A stretch of 64,000 bases of DNA, taken from positions 1-64,000 of the forward strand of contig JAUJNG010000016.1 of the NCBI GenBank assembly GCA_030448265.1, read 5' to 3'. Within the stretch, counting starts at the first letter, position 1, and each line of letters opens with the position of its first letter. Origin of the DNA: Abditibacterium sp. (GTDB taxonomy: Bacteria; Armatimonadota; Abditibacteriia; Abditibacteriales; Abditibacteriaceae). Of this stretch, positions 1 to 9,531 are shown piece after piece. The notes under the pieces were generated by a model. That model searched no databases. It saw only the letters and a program-made list of their open reading frames with translations, and was not told where the DNA came from. Both the position numbers and the translations under genes were made by a program.

Positions 1-201
1 GGCCCCTGCCCCCCAGAAATGCGCGCCCGCCTTGCCCCACCAAAAAACCCCCCAGCTCGGCTGTTCCACCCCCACACACCCCCCTGTTTGGTTTATTAAT
101 TTCCCCCTTTTAAATATTACCCGTGGGGTCATGACCCGCATCTACAATCCTTCCCTGGGGCTTCGACCGGCGAGCAAACCCCCGCCCCAGATCAAACCGC
201 C
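1..201. other. C-rich low-complexity contig-end-like stretch, no gene
   Basis: Many runs of 4-6 C and A occur (for example CCCCCC near 10-15 and 48-53) with no coding signal in any frame. The composition is unlike the rest of the window. It looks like a low-quality assembly end rather than biology. The gene expected after a pilB (pilT or pilC) is not visible here. Confidence 0.5.
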
Positions 202-2118
202 TTAATGTCCGCCGGTGAAGACGACGCGCATCACTTCTTCGACCGTGGTGTGGCCGTCCTTGCACTTCTGGAAACCGTCTTCTTGAAGCGTTCGCATTCC
301 GTTGGAGCGCGCCGCGTCCTTGAGTTCGTTGACCGGCGCGCGACGCACGATGAGTTCTTGAATTTCCTCGTTGACGCGCATCAGTTCGTAAAGACCGGTG
401 CGGCCTTTGAAGCCGGTTTGCTTGCAAACCTCGCAGCCCCTGCCATGCCAAAACTTCTGTTCGGGGTTGCGAAGCGGGTCGAAACCGAAACGCATCAAAA
501 TTTCGCGCGGCGGGTTGTATTCTTCCTTGCAGTTTTTGCAGATGGTGCGCGCCAGACGCTGCGCGAGCGCGCCGGTAAGCGAGGCCGAAATCAAAAACGG
601 TTCCACGCCCATATCGCCCAGACGAGTCGCAGTGGATGGCGCGTCGTTGGTGTGGATGGTCGAAAGCACAAAGTGACCGGTGAGCGAAGCCTGAACCGCG
701 ATTTCGGCGGTTTCCAGGTCTCGAATTTCGCCCACCATGATGATGTCGGGGTCTTGGCGCAAAAAGGCGCGCAGCGCGGTGGCGAAAGTCAGGCCCGCTT
801 TGCGATTGACCTGAACCTGCGTGAGTCCTGGCAACTGGTATTCCACCGGATCTTCGACGGTGGAAACGTTCTTTTCGATGGTGGAAACCACGTTGAGAAG
901 GGAATAAAGCGTGGTGGTTTTACCCGAACCGGTCGGGCCGCACACGTAAAGCATGCCGTTGGGCTGCGTGGCGATGTCGAGCAGTTCCGCCTGGTGGTCG
1001 GGATAAAGCCCGATTTTATCCATGCCAAGCATGACCGACGATTTATCCAGAACGCGCATCACGACTTTTTCGCCCCACACCGTCGGGCAGGTGTTGACGC
1101 GCATATCGTATTCCTTGCCCTGCATGGTGAGCTTGATGCGTCCGTCCTGGGGAATGCGGCGTTCGGCGATGTTCATTTCGGACATGATTTTGATGCGCGA
1201 AATAAGCGGAGCCAGCACATATTGGGGGATTTTCATCTGCTCGTGCAGCACGCCGTCGATGCGGTAGCGAATGCGAACGCCTTTTTGCTGCGGCTCGACG
1301 TGGATGTCGGAGGCGCCGTCTTTGAGAGCGTAAAGCAAAACGGTGTTGACGATACGAATGATGGGCGCTTCTTCGGCCAGAGTTTGGTCACCGGCGACCG
1401 ACTCGGCGCCCAGCACAGTTCCCAATTTGGCGGCGTCTTCTTCCGAAACAACTTCAACTTTTTTCTTCTTTTTGGCGTTCGGATTTTCGATTTGCTCGAC
1501 GGGCGCGAGGCCGCCAAGCATTCCCGCGACGTCTTCGTCGTATTTTTCCCACACTTCGGGCGCGGTGGCGGCGGTGTCGAGGTCAACAACTGTTTCTGCC
1601 CCTCCGCTTCCATTGCCGTTAGCGTGGCCGTTGGCGCCATTGCCGTTGAGAGCCATGCCGCCCACGGGTTTGCCGTTTTTGAACGCTTCCAGTTGAGACG
1701 GCGCCGCCATCACGGCGCGAATCTCCATCTTGGTGCGCATTTTGAGGTCGTCGACGGTATGGAAATTCTTGGGATCGTCCATGGCGACGACGAGGGTGTT
1801 GCCGTCGATCATGAGGGGCGTGACGCGCAGACGGGTCTGCAAATCGTCGGGCACCAGGGCCTTGGCCTCTTCGGAAGGCGCACTTTTGACCAAATCGACA
1901 AAAGGAACCCCCGCGATTTCGGCTTTAGCCTGGGTGATGTCCACGTCGGAAATGCCCATCGTGAGCAAAACTTCGTCGACCGACGAACCAGGAGCCGACT
2001 TCATGCGGCCCATGATGTCGGCACCCTGTTCGCGGGTGATTTTGCCCTTTTCAAATAAAACGTGGGGCACGCTCTTGCGGTTAGCGCCCGCAGAGGGCTG
2101 AGGAGTAGAAAGCGCCAT
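202..2118 (-). CDS. pilB: Type IV pilus assembly / type II secretion ATPase (PilB/GspE)
   Basis: This is the cytoplasmic hexameric ATPase that powers pilus extension or pseudopilus assembly. The 638 residues start MALSTPQPSAG. Residues ~30-150 match an MshEN-type N-terminal domain. The T2SS-E core follows, with Walker A GPTGSGKTTT near residue 392, an Asp box/Walker B (DPDIIMVGEIRD near 456) and the His box STIHTNDAPS. Two zinc CxxC pairs (CKNC near 526 and CEVC near 561) are typical of PilB/GspE and absent from PilT. A linker (~165-225) is rich in Asn/Gly and ends in a KKKKK run. Length is normal for PilB. It may assemble pseudopilin-like proteins such as the DUF1559 protein at 17.8-18.8 kb, but no pilC/pilT partner is in view. 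GspE of a secretion system is the alternative. Confidence 0.93.
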   Translation of the reverse strand: MALSTPQPSAGANRKSVPHVLFEKGKITREQGADIMGRMKSAPGSSVDEVLLTMGISDVDITQAKAEIAGVPFVDLVKSAPSEEAKALVPDDLQTRLRVTPLMIDGNTLVVAMDDPKNFHTVDDLKMRTKMEIRAVMAAPSQLEAFKNGKPVGGMALNGNGANGHANGNGSGGAETVVDLDTAATAPEVWEKYDEDVAGMLGGLAPVEQIENPNAKKKKKVEVVSEEDAAKLGTVLGAESVAGDQTLAEEAPIIRIVNTVLLYALKDGASDIHVEPQQKGVRIRYRIDGVLHEQMKIPQYVLAPLISRIKIMSEMNIAERRIPQDGRIKLTMQGKEYDMRVNTCPTVWGEKVVMRVLDKSSVMLGMDKIGLYPDHQAELLDIATQPNGMLYVCGPTGSGKTTTLYSLLNVVSTIEKNVSTVEDPVEYQLPGLTQVQVNRKAGLTFATALRAFLRQDPDIIMVGEIRDLETAEIAVQASLTGHFVLSTIHTNDAPSTATRLGDMGVEPFLISASLTGALAQRLARTICKNCKEEYNPPREILMRFGFDPLRNPEQKFWHGRGCEVCKQTGFKGRTGLYELMRVNEEIQELIVRRAPVNELKDAARSNGMRTLQEDGFQKCKDGHTTVEEVMRVVFTGGH

Positions 2119-2405
2119 GAAAACCTCGTGTGAATTGTTCCTTCTCGCGTTTCAAGCGCCCTGGGCGCGTTGAAACTGCGGACAGCGATTAATTTTACTC
2201 GAAACGCAGAGCGTGTTGGTGTCAATGGGCGCCGAAAATTGAAAAAATCGGGCCAACCGACGGGTTGAGGAGAAAGCAGGAAGACGCGAAGTGGCAAGAA
2301 AGCGTTCCTCTTCTCGCTCCGTGCGTGTCAACAGGGTGAAACCTTGACCCCTCTGCAACTGTCCGTGATTGTAGTTTTCCGTCCGATTTTTCCCTTTAAA
2401 ATACG
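2119..2405. other. Divergent intergenic region between pilB and a secreted protein gene
   Basis: This 287-bp stretch must carry the promoters of both divergent genes. It is AT-richer near 2190-2215 and 2365-2400. I see no convincing gene, long hairpin or operator. Short ORFs on either strand lack family resemblance. Confidence 0.4.
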
Positions 2406-5400
2406 ATGCGCCGTCTTCTCCCTTCCTTATATGTTTTGCTTTGTGCGGCTTCGGCTCACGCGGCGCCGCAGTTTCTCGATGACGAGGCCGAACCCGCCTG
2501 CGACGTCTCGTTTTCACTCCAAAAAGGCGCGGCGGGCCGTTTTTCGCTGCACTTCGACTCTCAGGACGCTCAAAATGCCTACGTTTTGGACGCCACAGCC
2601 ACCGCCGCGACGTTTTCGCTTGTGAAAAATGGCCAGAAGCGCACCCTGGCGAGCGCACCGGTAGGTTGGAAGGCGCAAAACGCCGTCATTTTGCAGCGCC
2701 GGCCCTGGATGATGCGCCTTCTGGTCAACAATCGCGTGGCGCTCACCGCGTTCGATTCGACCTGGAATTCGGGGAAAATCGGCGCCGAGATGACGGGCTG
2801 GAGTTGGAAAGACCCGCGCGTGCAGCCGGTGGAGGCGATTCGCTTCGACGACGATTTCACCCGCGCCGGAAGCGAAGGCGACAACAGTTGGAAAGTGGCG
2901 GGCGGCAAATGGACGCTGAGCGCGTCGTCGTCGCAGATTAGCGCCGCCAACGCCACCATGAGTTCCAATCCCTTCGCCTACGAAGCCAGCGCGCCGGTGG
3001 GAACGGCTCTCTCTACGACGGGGCGCCGTTTCTGGGACTCCTACGATGCGCGCGTCGCGGCGCGTCCCGCCGGAAAAGGCGCCATCGGCATTGCGGCCTA
3101 CGTTCAAGACCCCAAAAATTATCTCGCCTTCGTGTGGAGCGGGGGTGAAGGCGCCCAGGCGCGGCGTTTGATTCGGGTGCAAAACGGCGTTACCACGACT
3201 TTGGCGAGCGCATCGGGCGCGTTTTTGCCGCGCCAGTGGTATGAAATCGGGCTGCGGACTTCGCCAGGCTCCATCGAAGCCCTTCTCGACGGCGTGCCGA
3301 TTCTGCGCGCCAGAGATGATTCTTTTGGTCAGGGCGGCATCGGACTTCTGGCCCAGAACCTTGGGGCGGCGGCTTTCGATGACGTGCGCGTGCGCTCCTA
3401 CGATTTTTACCGCCAGAATCTCAGCGCCTCCAACGGCGCCTGGAAAACAAGCGGCGAATTTCGCCTCACCGGACGCACCGACGGCGACTCTTACCGCCTC
3501 ATCGCGCCGCTCAAAAGTGCGCCGAGCGGCGCTTTCGGTTTGGTGGCGGGGTTTCGAGACCCCAAAAACTACGCGCTTTTTCGCGCCGCCGCCGCGCAGT
3601 CGAACGCCCCGTTTCGCGGGCGTGAGCAACTGGTGCGCTACACCGATGGAAAACCGCAGATTTTGAGCGACCGGCCTCTTTCGCTTGATTTAAAACGCGC
3701 GCCGCGTCTCACGCTCAGCGCTCAGGGCGGCACGCTGCAAATTTCCACGAGCGATGGCATCATCGCGCAGGCGGCGCAGTCGGGCCTGACGCGCGGTCAG
3801 ACCGGCGTGTGGCATCCGGCGTCGTGGGGCGAGGAAACCGTGCTTTATTTTCCGCCCGCGCCCGATGCGCCCAAAGTCGCCGCCAAAATGGAAGACGATG
3901 CCTACATGGTCGGCTGGGCCTCGGCGACGGGCGAATGGCCCCCCACGGCGGGAGATAAGGGGCTGGAATTTTGGAACACCGGCGAATTTTTCGGCGATGC
4001 CGCGCTCGGAATCCCTTGGCGCGCCGATTACAAAGGTTCGATGGAAGTGGCGCTGCGCGCCGAAAAAGGGAAATTCGATTCCGGCTACCTCCTGCGCGGC
4101 GAATCGAGCGACGACAAAAAAAGCGTGAAATGGACGCTGCTGCGCGACGGCAAAACGCTTTCCAGCGCTCAGGTGCCCCTGGTGATTTCTTCCAGGGAGG
4201 AAAACCCAGGCGCCGCTTTCAAAGTCGCTTTGCAGGGCGCGAGTGTGCTGTTGGTGGCCGGTGACCAGCCGGTCTTGAGTTTTCTCGATGCCAGTCCGCC
4301 ATCGGGACGGCGCCTCGCGGTGCGTTCGCAGGGCTTTCGAGTGCGCGCCGACCGTTTGCGCGCCCAGAGCACCAACCGCGACGATTACACCTTCACCGGC
4401 GCGCCGACCGATTTTTACGCTCCCCAGGGCCATTGGAGCATTTTTTCGCGCTGGCCCTGCTACGGCGACTGGTCGTTTTTCGGCGGCGAGGGTTTGAGTC
4501 CGGTTTTGTGGAGCAAGCGGAGCTACGGCGGCGATGTCGTGGCCGAAATGTATGCCCATCCCCAGATGCTCCTGCCCAAAAGCCCTGGCTACGCGCACCC
4601 TGGCGACCTCAACATTACCCTCGCGGGTGATGGCAAAAATCCTTCTTCGGGCTACTCGTTCGTGGTGGCGGGCTGGGACAACACGCGCTCCAGAGTTTTG
4701 CGCGGGTCGCAGGTTCTGGCCGAAAACCGAAGTGAAAAAGCCTATTTTCAAAACGCCAGCACTCATAATGCCCAGTGGCACCGCAAATGGTTTTACATTC
4801 GCGTCGAAGCGCGCGCGGCCCGCAAAGACGGCAAGGATGGCGTGCAGCTCACCCTCAATATCGATGACGAACCGATTGTGAGCGCTTTCGATCCCACTCC
4901 GCTTTCGAGCTGGAAAAGCGGCGGGCGCGTGGCGTTCTGGACGGTCGATTCGACCCTGATGATTGCGCGCGCCAAGATCGAAGCCGAAAAAATGGGCCTC
5001 AAATCGCTTCCGAGTGGGCTTCTCGATGCCACGCCGCTGGTGGCCTCGGCCCAGGCTACGGCGCCGCAGCCGACCCCCGTTCTGGTGGGCGACACGGCTT
5101 CGGCCCTGGTGAATCGCGACAATGCGGGCTGGAAAATTACCAATCCGGCTTCGGGCGGCGCCTTTGAAGTGAGCCTGAGCGCCGCGCCGCTCACCGCGAC
5201 GCCGCAAACCCGTCTTGAAATCGACGCCGACATTCCAGCGAACGTCAAAATCGACGCTTACTGTATCATCGACGGCGCGCGCTACACCATCGAGATGACC
5301 GGCGACCAGAGGCCCGACGCGATGGCGCCCACGCTGGGCCAGATGACGCGCACCGGTTCCAAATGGAGTTTCGATCTGGGCGCGGCGCTCGAAAAACGCT

Positions 5401-5567
5401 TCGCGGGCCAGAAAAGCTGGAAAATCGACGGGCTTTCGCTGGGCGCGCGTCACGGCGACGCGTATCGCTGGCTCGGCTTCGACGGCAACGCGCTCGGAGC
5501 CAGCTACCGGCTTTTGGGTTGGAAAGTGGGCGAATCGAAGACTCAACCCCTTCTTTCTGCCAAATAA
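2406..5567 (+). CDS. Large secreted protein with repeated concanavalin-like (LamG/DUF1080-like) domains
   Basis: 1053 residues. A signal peptide (MRRLLPSLYVLLCAASAHA) makes it extracytoplasmic. The body is beta-rich and Trp/Asp-rich and repeats a recognisable unit: FDDDFTRAG..SW..AGGKW, then YVQDPKNYLAFVW, then RQWYEIGLR and a DDVRVRSYD ending. Weaker copies lie around residues 340-480 and 600-830 (FRDPKNYALFRA, KWFYIRVEAR). This pattern is what LamG-like and 3-keto-disaccharide-hydrolase-like jelly-roll domains look like, so glycan binding or hydrolysis is plausible. No catalytic residues can be assigned. The CDS stop abuts an inverted repeat at 5569. It is monocistronic, divergent from pilB. 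Confidence 0.8.
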   Translation: MRRLLPSLYVLLCAASAHAAPQFLDDEAEPACDVSFSLQKGAAGRFSLHFDSQDAQNAYVLDATATAATFSLVKNGQKRTLASAPVGWKAQNAVILQRRPWMMRLLVNNRVALTAFDSTWNSGKIGAEMTGWSWKDPRVQPVEAIRFDDDFTRAGSEGDNSWKVAGGKWTLSASSSQISAANATMSSNPFAYEASAPVGTALSTTGRRFWDSYDARVAARPAGKGAIGIAAYVQDPKNYLAFVWSGGEGAQARRLIRVQNGVTTTLASASGAFLPRQWYEIGLRTSPGSIEALLDGVPILRARDDSFGQGGIGLLAQNLGAAAFDDVRVRSYDFYRQNLSASNGAWKTSGEFRLTGRTDGDSYRLIAPLKSAPSGAFGLVAGFRDPKNYALFRAAAAQSNAPFRGREQLVRYTDGKPQILSDRPLSLDLKRAPRLTLSAQGGTLQISTSDGIIAQAAQSGLTRGQTGVWHPASWGEETVLYFPPAPDAPKVAAKMEDDAYMVGWASATGEWPPTAGDKGLEFWNTGEFFGDAALGIPWRADYKGSMEVALRAEKGKFDSGYLLRGESSDDKKSVKWTLLRDGKTLSSAQVPLVISSREENPGAAFKVALQGASVLLVAGDQPVLSFLDASPPSGRRLAVRSQGFRVRADRLRAQSTNRDDYTFTGAPTDFYAPQGHWSIFSRWPCYGDWSFFGGEGLSPVLWSKRSYGGDVVAEMYAHPQMLLPKSPGYAHPGDLNITLAGDGKNPSSGYSFVVAGWDNTRSRVLRGSQVLAENRSEKAYFQNASTHNAQWHRKWFYIRVEARAARKDGKDGVQLTLNIDDEPIVSAFDPTPLSSWKSGGRVAFWTVDSTLMIARAKIEAEKMGLKSLPSGLLDATPLVASAQATAPQPTPVLVGDTASALVNRDNAGWKITNPASGGAFEVSLSAAPLTATPQTRLEIDADIPANVKIDAYCIIDGARYTIEMTGDQRPDAMAPTLGQMTRTGSKWSFDLGAALEKRFAGQKSWKIDGLSLGARHGDAYRWLGFDGNALGASYRLLGWKVGESKTQPLLSAK

Positions 5568-5568
5568 A

Positions 5569-5648
5569 GAACGCGAAGCGTCAGCGAGTGAGGCTTGACT
5601 GCAACTTCAACTTATCGGAAATGCCTCACTCGCTGACGCTTCGCGTTC
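5569..5648. repeat. Inverted repeat, 26-bp perfect arms
   Basis: Arms 5569-5594 and 5623-5648 (GAACGCGAAGCGTCAGCGAG... and its exact complement) are separated by 28 bp. The left arm begins one base after the upstream stop codon. There is no U-tract, so it is not a classical terminator, although the RNA would fold strongly. Confidence 0.9.
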
Positions 5649-5660
5649 TCCAGAAAAACG

Positions 5661-5708
5661 AAACACCAAAGGCACGGAGACATTAAAATCTCCGTGTCTT
5701 TGGCGTTT
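5661..5708. repeat. Second inverted repeat abutting the CDF start codon
   Basis: Arms 5661-5680 and 5689-5708 (AAACACCAAAGGCACGGAGA against TCTCCGTGTCTTTGGCGTTT) pair with two mismatches around an 8-bp loop. The right arm ends two bases before the ATG at 5711. It therefore occupies the ribosome-binding position and replaces any Shine-Dalgarno. A hairpin here would affect translation of the CDF gene. Confidence 0.85.
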
Positions 5709-5710
5709 TT

Positions 5711-6670
5711 ATGGACTCCTCTCCCGCCCAGAAATTCCAGGCGCAGCAGCAGGCGGCGCGCCTGTCGCTGGGCGCCAATGTGTTTCTGGTGATAATCAAG
5801 GTGGGAGCGGGCTGGCAGTCGGGTTCGCTGTCGGTGTTGGCCGAAGGCGTTCAATCGCTTCTTGACATCCTGGCCTCGGCGCTGATTCTGTTCACCGTGC
5901 GCGCCGCCGCCGCGCCGCCCGACCTCGCCCATCCCTACGGACACGGCAAGTTTGAAAATCTGACGGCTCTGGCGCAGATGACGCTCGTTCTGGGTTCGAT
6001 TGGCGGCATCTGGTGGGCGGCGTGGCATCGGTTTCAAAATCCGCTGATGCCCCGCGTCGATGCCGGAATCGCGGCGCTTGTGGTGGCCATCGCGGTGAAT
6101 TTATGGGTTTCGGGGCGGGTTTTTCGCGCCGCCGCCGACACCGATTCCCCCGCACTGCGCGCCGAAGGCGTGCATCTACGCGGCGATTTGTGGGCCTGCG
6201 TGGGCGTTTTGGCGGGCCTGGTAGCGACGTGGTGGTTCGGCGAAGCGCGCCTCGACCCGCTTTTCGCCGCCGTGATGACGCTGTTTGCGCTGTTTTCGGC
6301 GCTTCATCTCATCCGCGACACGCTGCGGCCCCTGCTCGATGGCAGTTTGCCCCGCGAGGAGGAGCGCCAGATTCGTGCCGTTCTGGAAGCCGACGCGCGC
6401 ATTCTGGGCTTTCACAAACTTCGCACCCGTCAGGCGGGCAGCGCGCGCCTCGCCGATGTGCATATTTTGCTCGACGATCATCTGAGTTTTCGAGAAGCGC
6501 ACCGTCTGGGCGAAGAAGTCGAGGACGAAATTCGCCGCGTTTTGCCCAATCTCGATGTCATGGTTCACACCGAGCCATTCGAGGAAGAAATGCAGCACCA
6601 GCGCGAAAAACACGACAGCGCGCAGCACCAGAAAAATCAGGAGCGCAAACGGCGCGAAGCGGGCGGGTGA
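5711..6670 (+). CDS. Cation diffusion facilitator (CDF) family divalent metal exporter
   Basis: 319 residues. Exports Zn2+, Fe2+, Mn2+ or similar ions in exchange for protons at the inner membrane. The family signature is present: LSVLAEGVQSLLDILAS in helix 2, then PYGHGKFENLTAL, then LRAEGVHLRGDLWACVGVLAGL in helix 5, giving the paired helix-2/helix-5 acidic metal site. About five or six membrane segments lie within residues 20-210. A soluble C-terminal dimerisation domain follows, with HKLRTRQAGSARLADVHILLD. The C-terminal 25 residues are His/Gln/Lys-rich (QHQREKHDSAQHQ), which may bind metal. The start sits directly behind a hairpin with no Shine-Dalgarno, so translation may be poor or leaderless. 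Metal specificity cannot be read. Confidence 0.92.
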   Translation: MDSSPAQKFQAQQQAARLSLGANVFLVIIKVGAGWQSGSLSVLAEGVQSLLDILASALILFTVRAAAAPPDLAHPYGHGKFENLTALAQMTLVLGSIGGIWWAAWHRFQNPLMPRVDAGIAALVVAIAVNLWVSGRVFRAAADTDSPALRAEGVHLRGDLWACVGVLAGLVATWWFGEARLDPLFAAVMTLFALFSALHLIRDTLRPLLDGSLPREEERQIRAVLEADARILGFHKLRTRQAGSARLADVHILLDDHLSFREAHRLGEEVEDEIRRVLPNLDVMVHTEPFEEEMQHQREKHDSAQHQKNQERKRREAGG

Positions 6671-6714
6671 AGAGTTTGTTGCTGTTTCACCTCCACAAAT
6701 GTATCAAGGCCGCG

Positions 6715-7551
6715 TTAGCTTGGTTTCTGTCCCAAAATCTGGCCATCCCCAGCTCTGCAATTTCGTAGATAATCGAGGCTGACTCGCGCCCAGGCGGCTT
6801 CTTTTGCGATGGTTTTTTGCAGATTTTCCTGCGGCGGCGTCCACAGTTCGAGAATTGCGCTCTGGCATCGGCCCAGACTCGCCAGGTGGTTCCACAGGTC
6901 GGGCACATTGAGCTGGCCCTGACCGGCGGGGCGCCCTGTGACGGTGAAACCCATCATGTGCGGCAGGCGCTCCACGGCGAAATCCTTGATATGCAGATTC
7001 ACCGTCAGCGGCGCGAGAACGCCGCACACTTCGCCCCAGCCTTCGCCCGCGCCCAGCGAATTGGCGGTGTCCAGACACACACCGATGCCCTCGTCGGCAG
7101 CCGCGTCGATGATCTCGCGCAGCGTTTGCGCTTTGAAGCGGTCGTGGTTTTCGATGCCGAGGGTGACCTCGCGCAGAAGCGGCGCCGCCTGGCGTAAAAC
7201 CGTCACAATTTCGGGCGGGGTGGGATGATAATCGACGTCATCGACCACAAAACGCAGGATTTTGGCGTTGAGGCGGCGCGCCAGGTCGAGGTGCGCGGCT
7301 AAATTCTCACCGGTGAGGCGGCGTCCGCCGATTTCCAGCTCGATGCCTTCCCGACTCGCCCTTTCCGCCAGTTTTTCGATGCGCGGCGCGGAAAAGGAAA
7401 TGAGCGGCACGTTATCGCCGATTTGCAGCAGAGAAACGCCCAGCTCGTGCGCTTTGTCGAGCAGGCCATTCTCGTCCAGCGGCTGCGACGGTTCGTGATC
7501 GCGCACGCCCACCGCCCAGCCGAAGGTGTAAGAGCTGATACCCAATTTCAT
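6715..7551 (-). CDS. oiaC: TIM-barrel decarboxylase/isomerase, probable 3-oxo-isoapionate decarboxylase (OiaC-like)
   Basis: 278 residues, xylose-isomerase-like TIM barrel of the sugar phosphate isomerase/epimerase superfamily. Metal-site positions are visible: E in GIENHDRF, D in CLDTANSLG, H in LHIKDF and E in ILELWTPP. The N-terminus MKLGISSYTFGWAVGV followed by LLQIGDNVPL resembles, from memory, enzymes that decarboxylate 3-oxo-isoapionate to L-erythrulose in the non-phosphorylating apiose route. It is the last gene of a tight operon, and its ATG overlaps the apnL stop by 4 bp. The operon context with apnL, apnO and apsD is the main support for the specific name. A generic sugar isomerase/epimerase is the fallback. 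It converges with the CDF gene. Confidence 0.72.
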   Translation of the reverse strand: MKLGISSYTFGWAVGVRDHEPSQPLDENGLLDKAHELGVSLLQIGDNVPLISFSAPRIEKLAERASREGIELEIGGRRLTGENLAAHLDLARRLNAKILRFVVDDVDYHPTPPEIVTVLRQAAPLLREVTLGIENHDRFKAQTLREIIDAAADEGIGVCLDTANSLGAGEGWGEVCGVLAPLTVNLHIKDFAVERLPHMMGFTVTGRPAGQGQLNVPDLWNHLASLGRCQSAILELWTPPQENLQKTIAKEAAWARVSLDYLRNCRAGDGQILGQKPS

Positions 7552-9527
7552 AAAGAAACTCCTTGCATTTCCACAACCGCCACCGCGAACGGCGGCAGCG
7601 AAAAGCTAAAATCGCCATCTGGATTGGCCCCAAGAGTTTGTTCTTCCAAAGCGACTTCGCCGCGCAGGAACTGGCGGCGTGCCGCCGTTTCATCGAAAAT
7701 CCGCAGCGTGGCCGACGAAGTGGGAGCCGCGAAGCGAACGGAGTGGGTTTGGGGCGTGTAATTGGCGATTATCGCTTTCTGGCGGCCCGCAGCAAAGCGC
7801 AGCAACAGGCCATCGGCGCGCAGTGGCGCGCTGCTTTGCCAGGGCACGATTTGCGCGGCGCCCGCGCCCAGAGCTTCGCGCAGCACGAAATAAGTCGGAA
7901 AACGCGCGCCAATCGCGCTGTAGAACTGCGTTTCGTGGCGCGGCGCGATCCGGCCCTGCAACACGCCGCGCAGACCCGCGACCTGGTAAAACGTCAGGCT
8001 GTCGGCACCGGCCTGCGCGAGATACTTGAGACTGCCCAGCGTCCACGCCGCGCCCAAAAGCGACATCTGGCGCGCATCGACATCCCAGGGCAGTTCATCG
8101 GACGGCTCAGGCGGCGCGACTCCGGTGGCATCGGGGTTGTTGCGCCGTTTGAGGGTCACCGGCGCGACGTGCAAAGCGCGCTTTCCAGCCAGAACTCGCG
8201 CGCTGTGCACGACCTCGGCCTGGGCGACGAGATTTTCCACCAGCGAGCGGTTGTCGGCGGCATGAACCTGCGGATTCACCGAAAAGCTGAGGAAATCGCA
8301 CTCCGCCTGGGGCCGCTGGCGATTCAATTCGGTGAAAAAGGCGTCGGTGCCGACGCCCAGCGCCACGCGGGGCAGCGCGGCGCGCAGGCGAGGCGCGAGC
8401 TCATCGAAGAGGAGATCGGGAGTGACTTTGAAATCGCGGTGCAGCAGCAGCAGGGCCGAAATTGGAATCTGCTCCTGGCGCAGCGTTTCGAGCAGCGCTT
8501 CCACTTCGGCTTGCGCTTCACCCCCGCAAAAAACGGCCAGTTGCAGCGGCACATCGAAAAGCGCTGCCTCCGCGCCCGCCGCCGCAAGTTGAGTTTTCCA
8601 GTCGGGCTGATAAAGCCGCACTTCGCCGCGCAAATGCGCCAGACGCAGCGCGCGCACGGCGGCCACGTCTGGCGCGGAGTAGACCTGCGAAAGCTCGCGC
8701 CCCCTGACCTGCGTCGAACACCCCAGACCAACCGGCGGCAGGGCGCGCGGCGGCGCATCGACCAGCGTAAATCTCACGCTTGCTTCTGGTTCGGGGCGAA
8801 CGGCTGTGCGCTGCGACGCGATTGCCACGCGTAGCGTCACGCTTTGCTCGAAGCGTTGGCGGGGCTGCACCGCCATTGGAAAGGGGCGCTCTAAGGGCGT
8901 GCAGTAGGTTTTAAAAGAAGCGTCCGTCCAGTTGCGCTGGTCTTCGGTCTCGAAAACATCGCCTTCGAGTTCCAGGCGCGCCGCGCAGCCGGTGGCGGGC
9001 TGCCAGTGCATCGCGCCCACGTTTTTGAAGGGCTGGTGAGGTTCGATGAGGCGTGGAAATGCCGTCTCGCGGCGCTCTCCATCGGGGCTGAGGATTTCAC
9101 AGCGCTTTCCCGCGCACTCGGTTATCGGGTGCAGCACGCAAAAGCCGATGCGATTGGCTGCAAACGCGCGCTTGGCTTCGCCGCGCATCGAAAAACCGAT
9201 TTGTCCGTTTTCGTCGCCGCTGAGATGGTAACTGGCTTCAAACTCGATTTCCCCCGCCTGGTAAAGGCAGTCATAGCTGATTTCGAAGCAGTTGGGACGC
9301 GCCGCGATGCGCTCGTTGAGGATGCGCCCCCCAATCGTCAGCCAGTTGGCATCGCGCACCGCCGCGTAAATCATGCGAACGATTTCGACATCGCGCCAAC
9401 GGATGTCGCGCAGCGCTCCGGCCTCGTAAAACAGTTTGAGATCACCCGCGCGCAGTTCCGTCACGGCGGGCGGGGCGCAGTCGTCGCCGTAGAAGACGAC
9501 TTCGCGCGGCCAATCGAAGGGAGACAT
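7548..9527 (-). CDS. apnL: D-apionate lactonase
   Basis: 659 residues from ATG at 9527 (MSPFDWPREVVFYG). The open frame extends upstream to 9905, but that part lies inside apnO and is Arg/Ser-rich shadow. The family hydrolyses D-apionolactone to D-apionate. Recognised by overall length and by the segment FETEDQRNWTDASFKTYCTP with the preceding LHPI...GKRCEILSPDG. The C-terminal half has barrel-like segments (AGADSLTFYQVAGLRG). There is no signal peptide, so it is cytoplasmic. It starts 4 bp after apnO ends and overlaps oiaC by 4 bp, so it is probably translationally coupled. Family assignment is from memory of the apiose pathway literature; a homology search would confirm it. Confidence 0.8.
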   Translation of the reverse strand: MSPFDWPREVVFYGDDCAPPAVTELRAGDLKLFYEAGALRDIRWRDVEIVRMIYAAVRDANWLTIGGRILNERIAARPNCFEISYDCLYQAGEIEFEASYHLSGDENGQIGFSMRGEAKRAFAANRIGFCVLHPITECAGKRCEILSPDGERRETAFPRLIEPHQPFKNVGAMHWQPATGCAARLELEGDVFETEDQRNWTDASFKTYCTPLERPFPMAVQPRQRFEQSVTLRVAIASQRTAVRPEPEASVRFTLVDAPPRALPPVGLGCSTQVRGRELSQVYSAPDVAAVRALRLAHLRGEVRLYQPDWKTQLAAAGAEAALFDVPLQLAVFCGGEAQAEVEALLETLRQEQIPISALLLLHRDFKVTPDLLFDELAPRLRAALPRVALGVGTDAFFTELNRQRPQAECDFLSFSVNPQVHAADNRSLVENLVAQAEVVHSARVLAGKRALHVAPVTLKRRNNPDATGVAPPEPSDELPWDVDARQMSLLGAAWTLGSLKYLAQAGADSLTFYQVAGLRGVLQGRIAPRHETQFYSAIGARFPTYFVLREALGAGAAQIVPWQSSAPLRADGLLLRFAAGRQKAIIANYTPQTHSVRFAAPTSSATLRIFDETAARRQFLRGEVALEEQTLGANPDGDFSFSLPPFAVAVVEMQGVSL

Positions 9528-9531
9528 GATT

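Noticed and set aside
205-2058. Long plus-strand open frame opposite pilB (617 codons)
   Set aside because: It is a GC-rich shadow of pilB, His/Arg/Phe-rich with no domain pattern, while the minus strand shows every PilB motif.
3690-5546. Long minus-strand open frame (618 codons) inside the secreted beta-rich protein gene
   Set aside because: Arg/His/Ala-rich shadow composition with no motifs; the plus-strand frame has a signal peptide and domain repeats.
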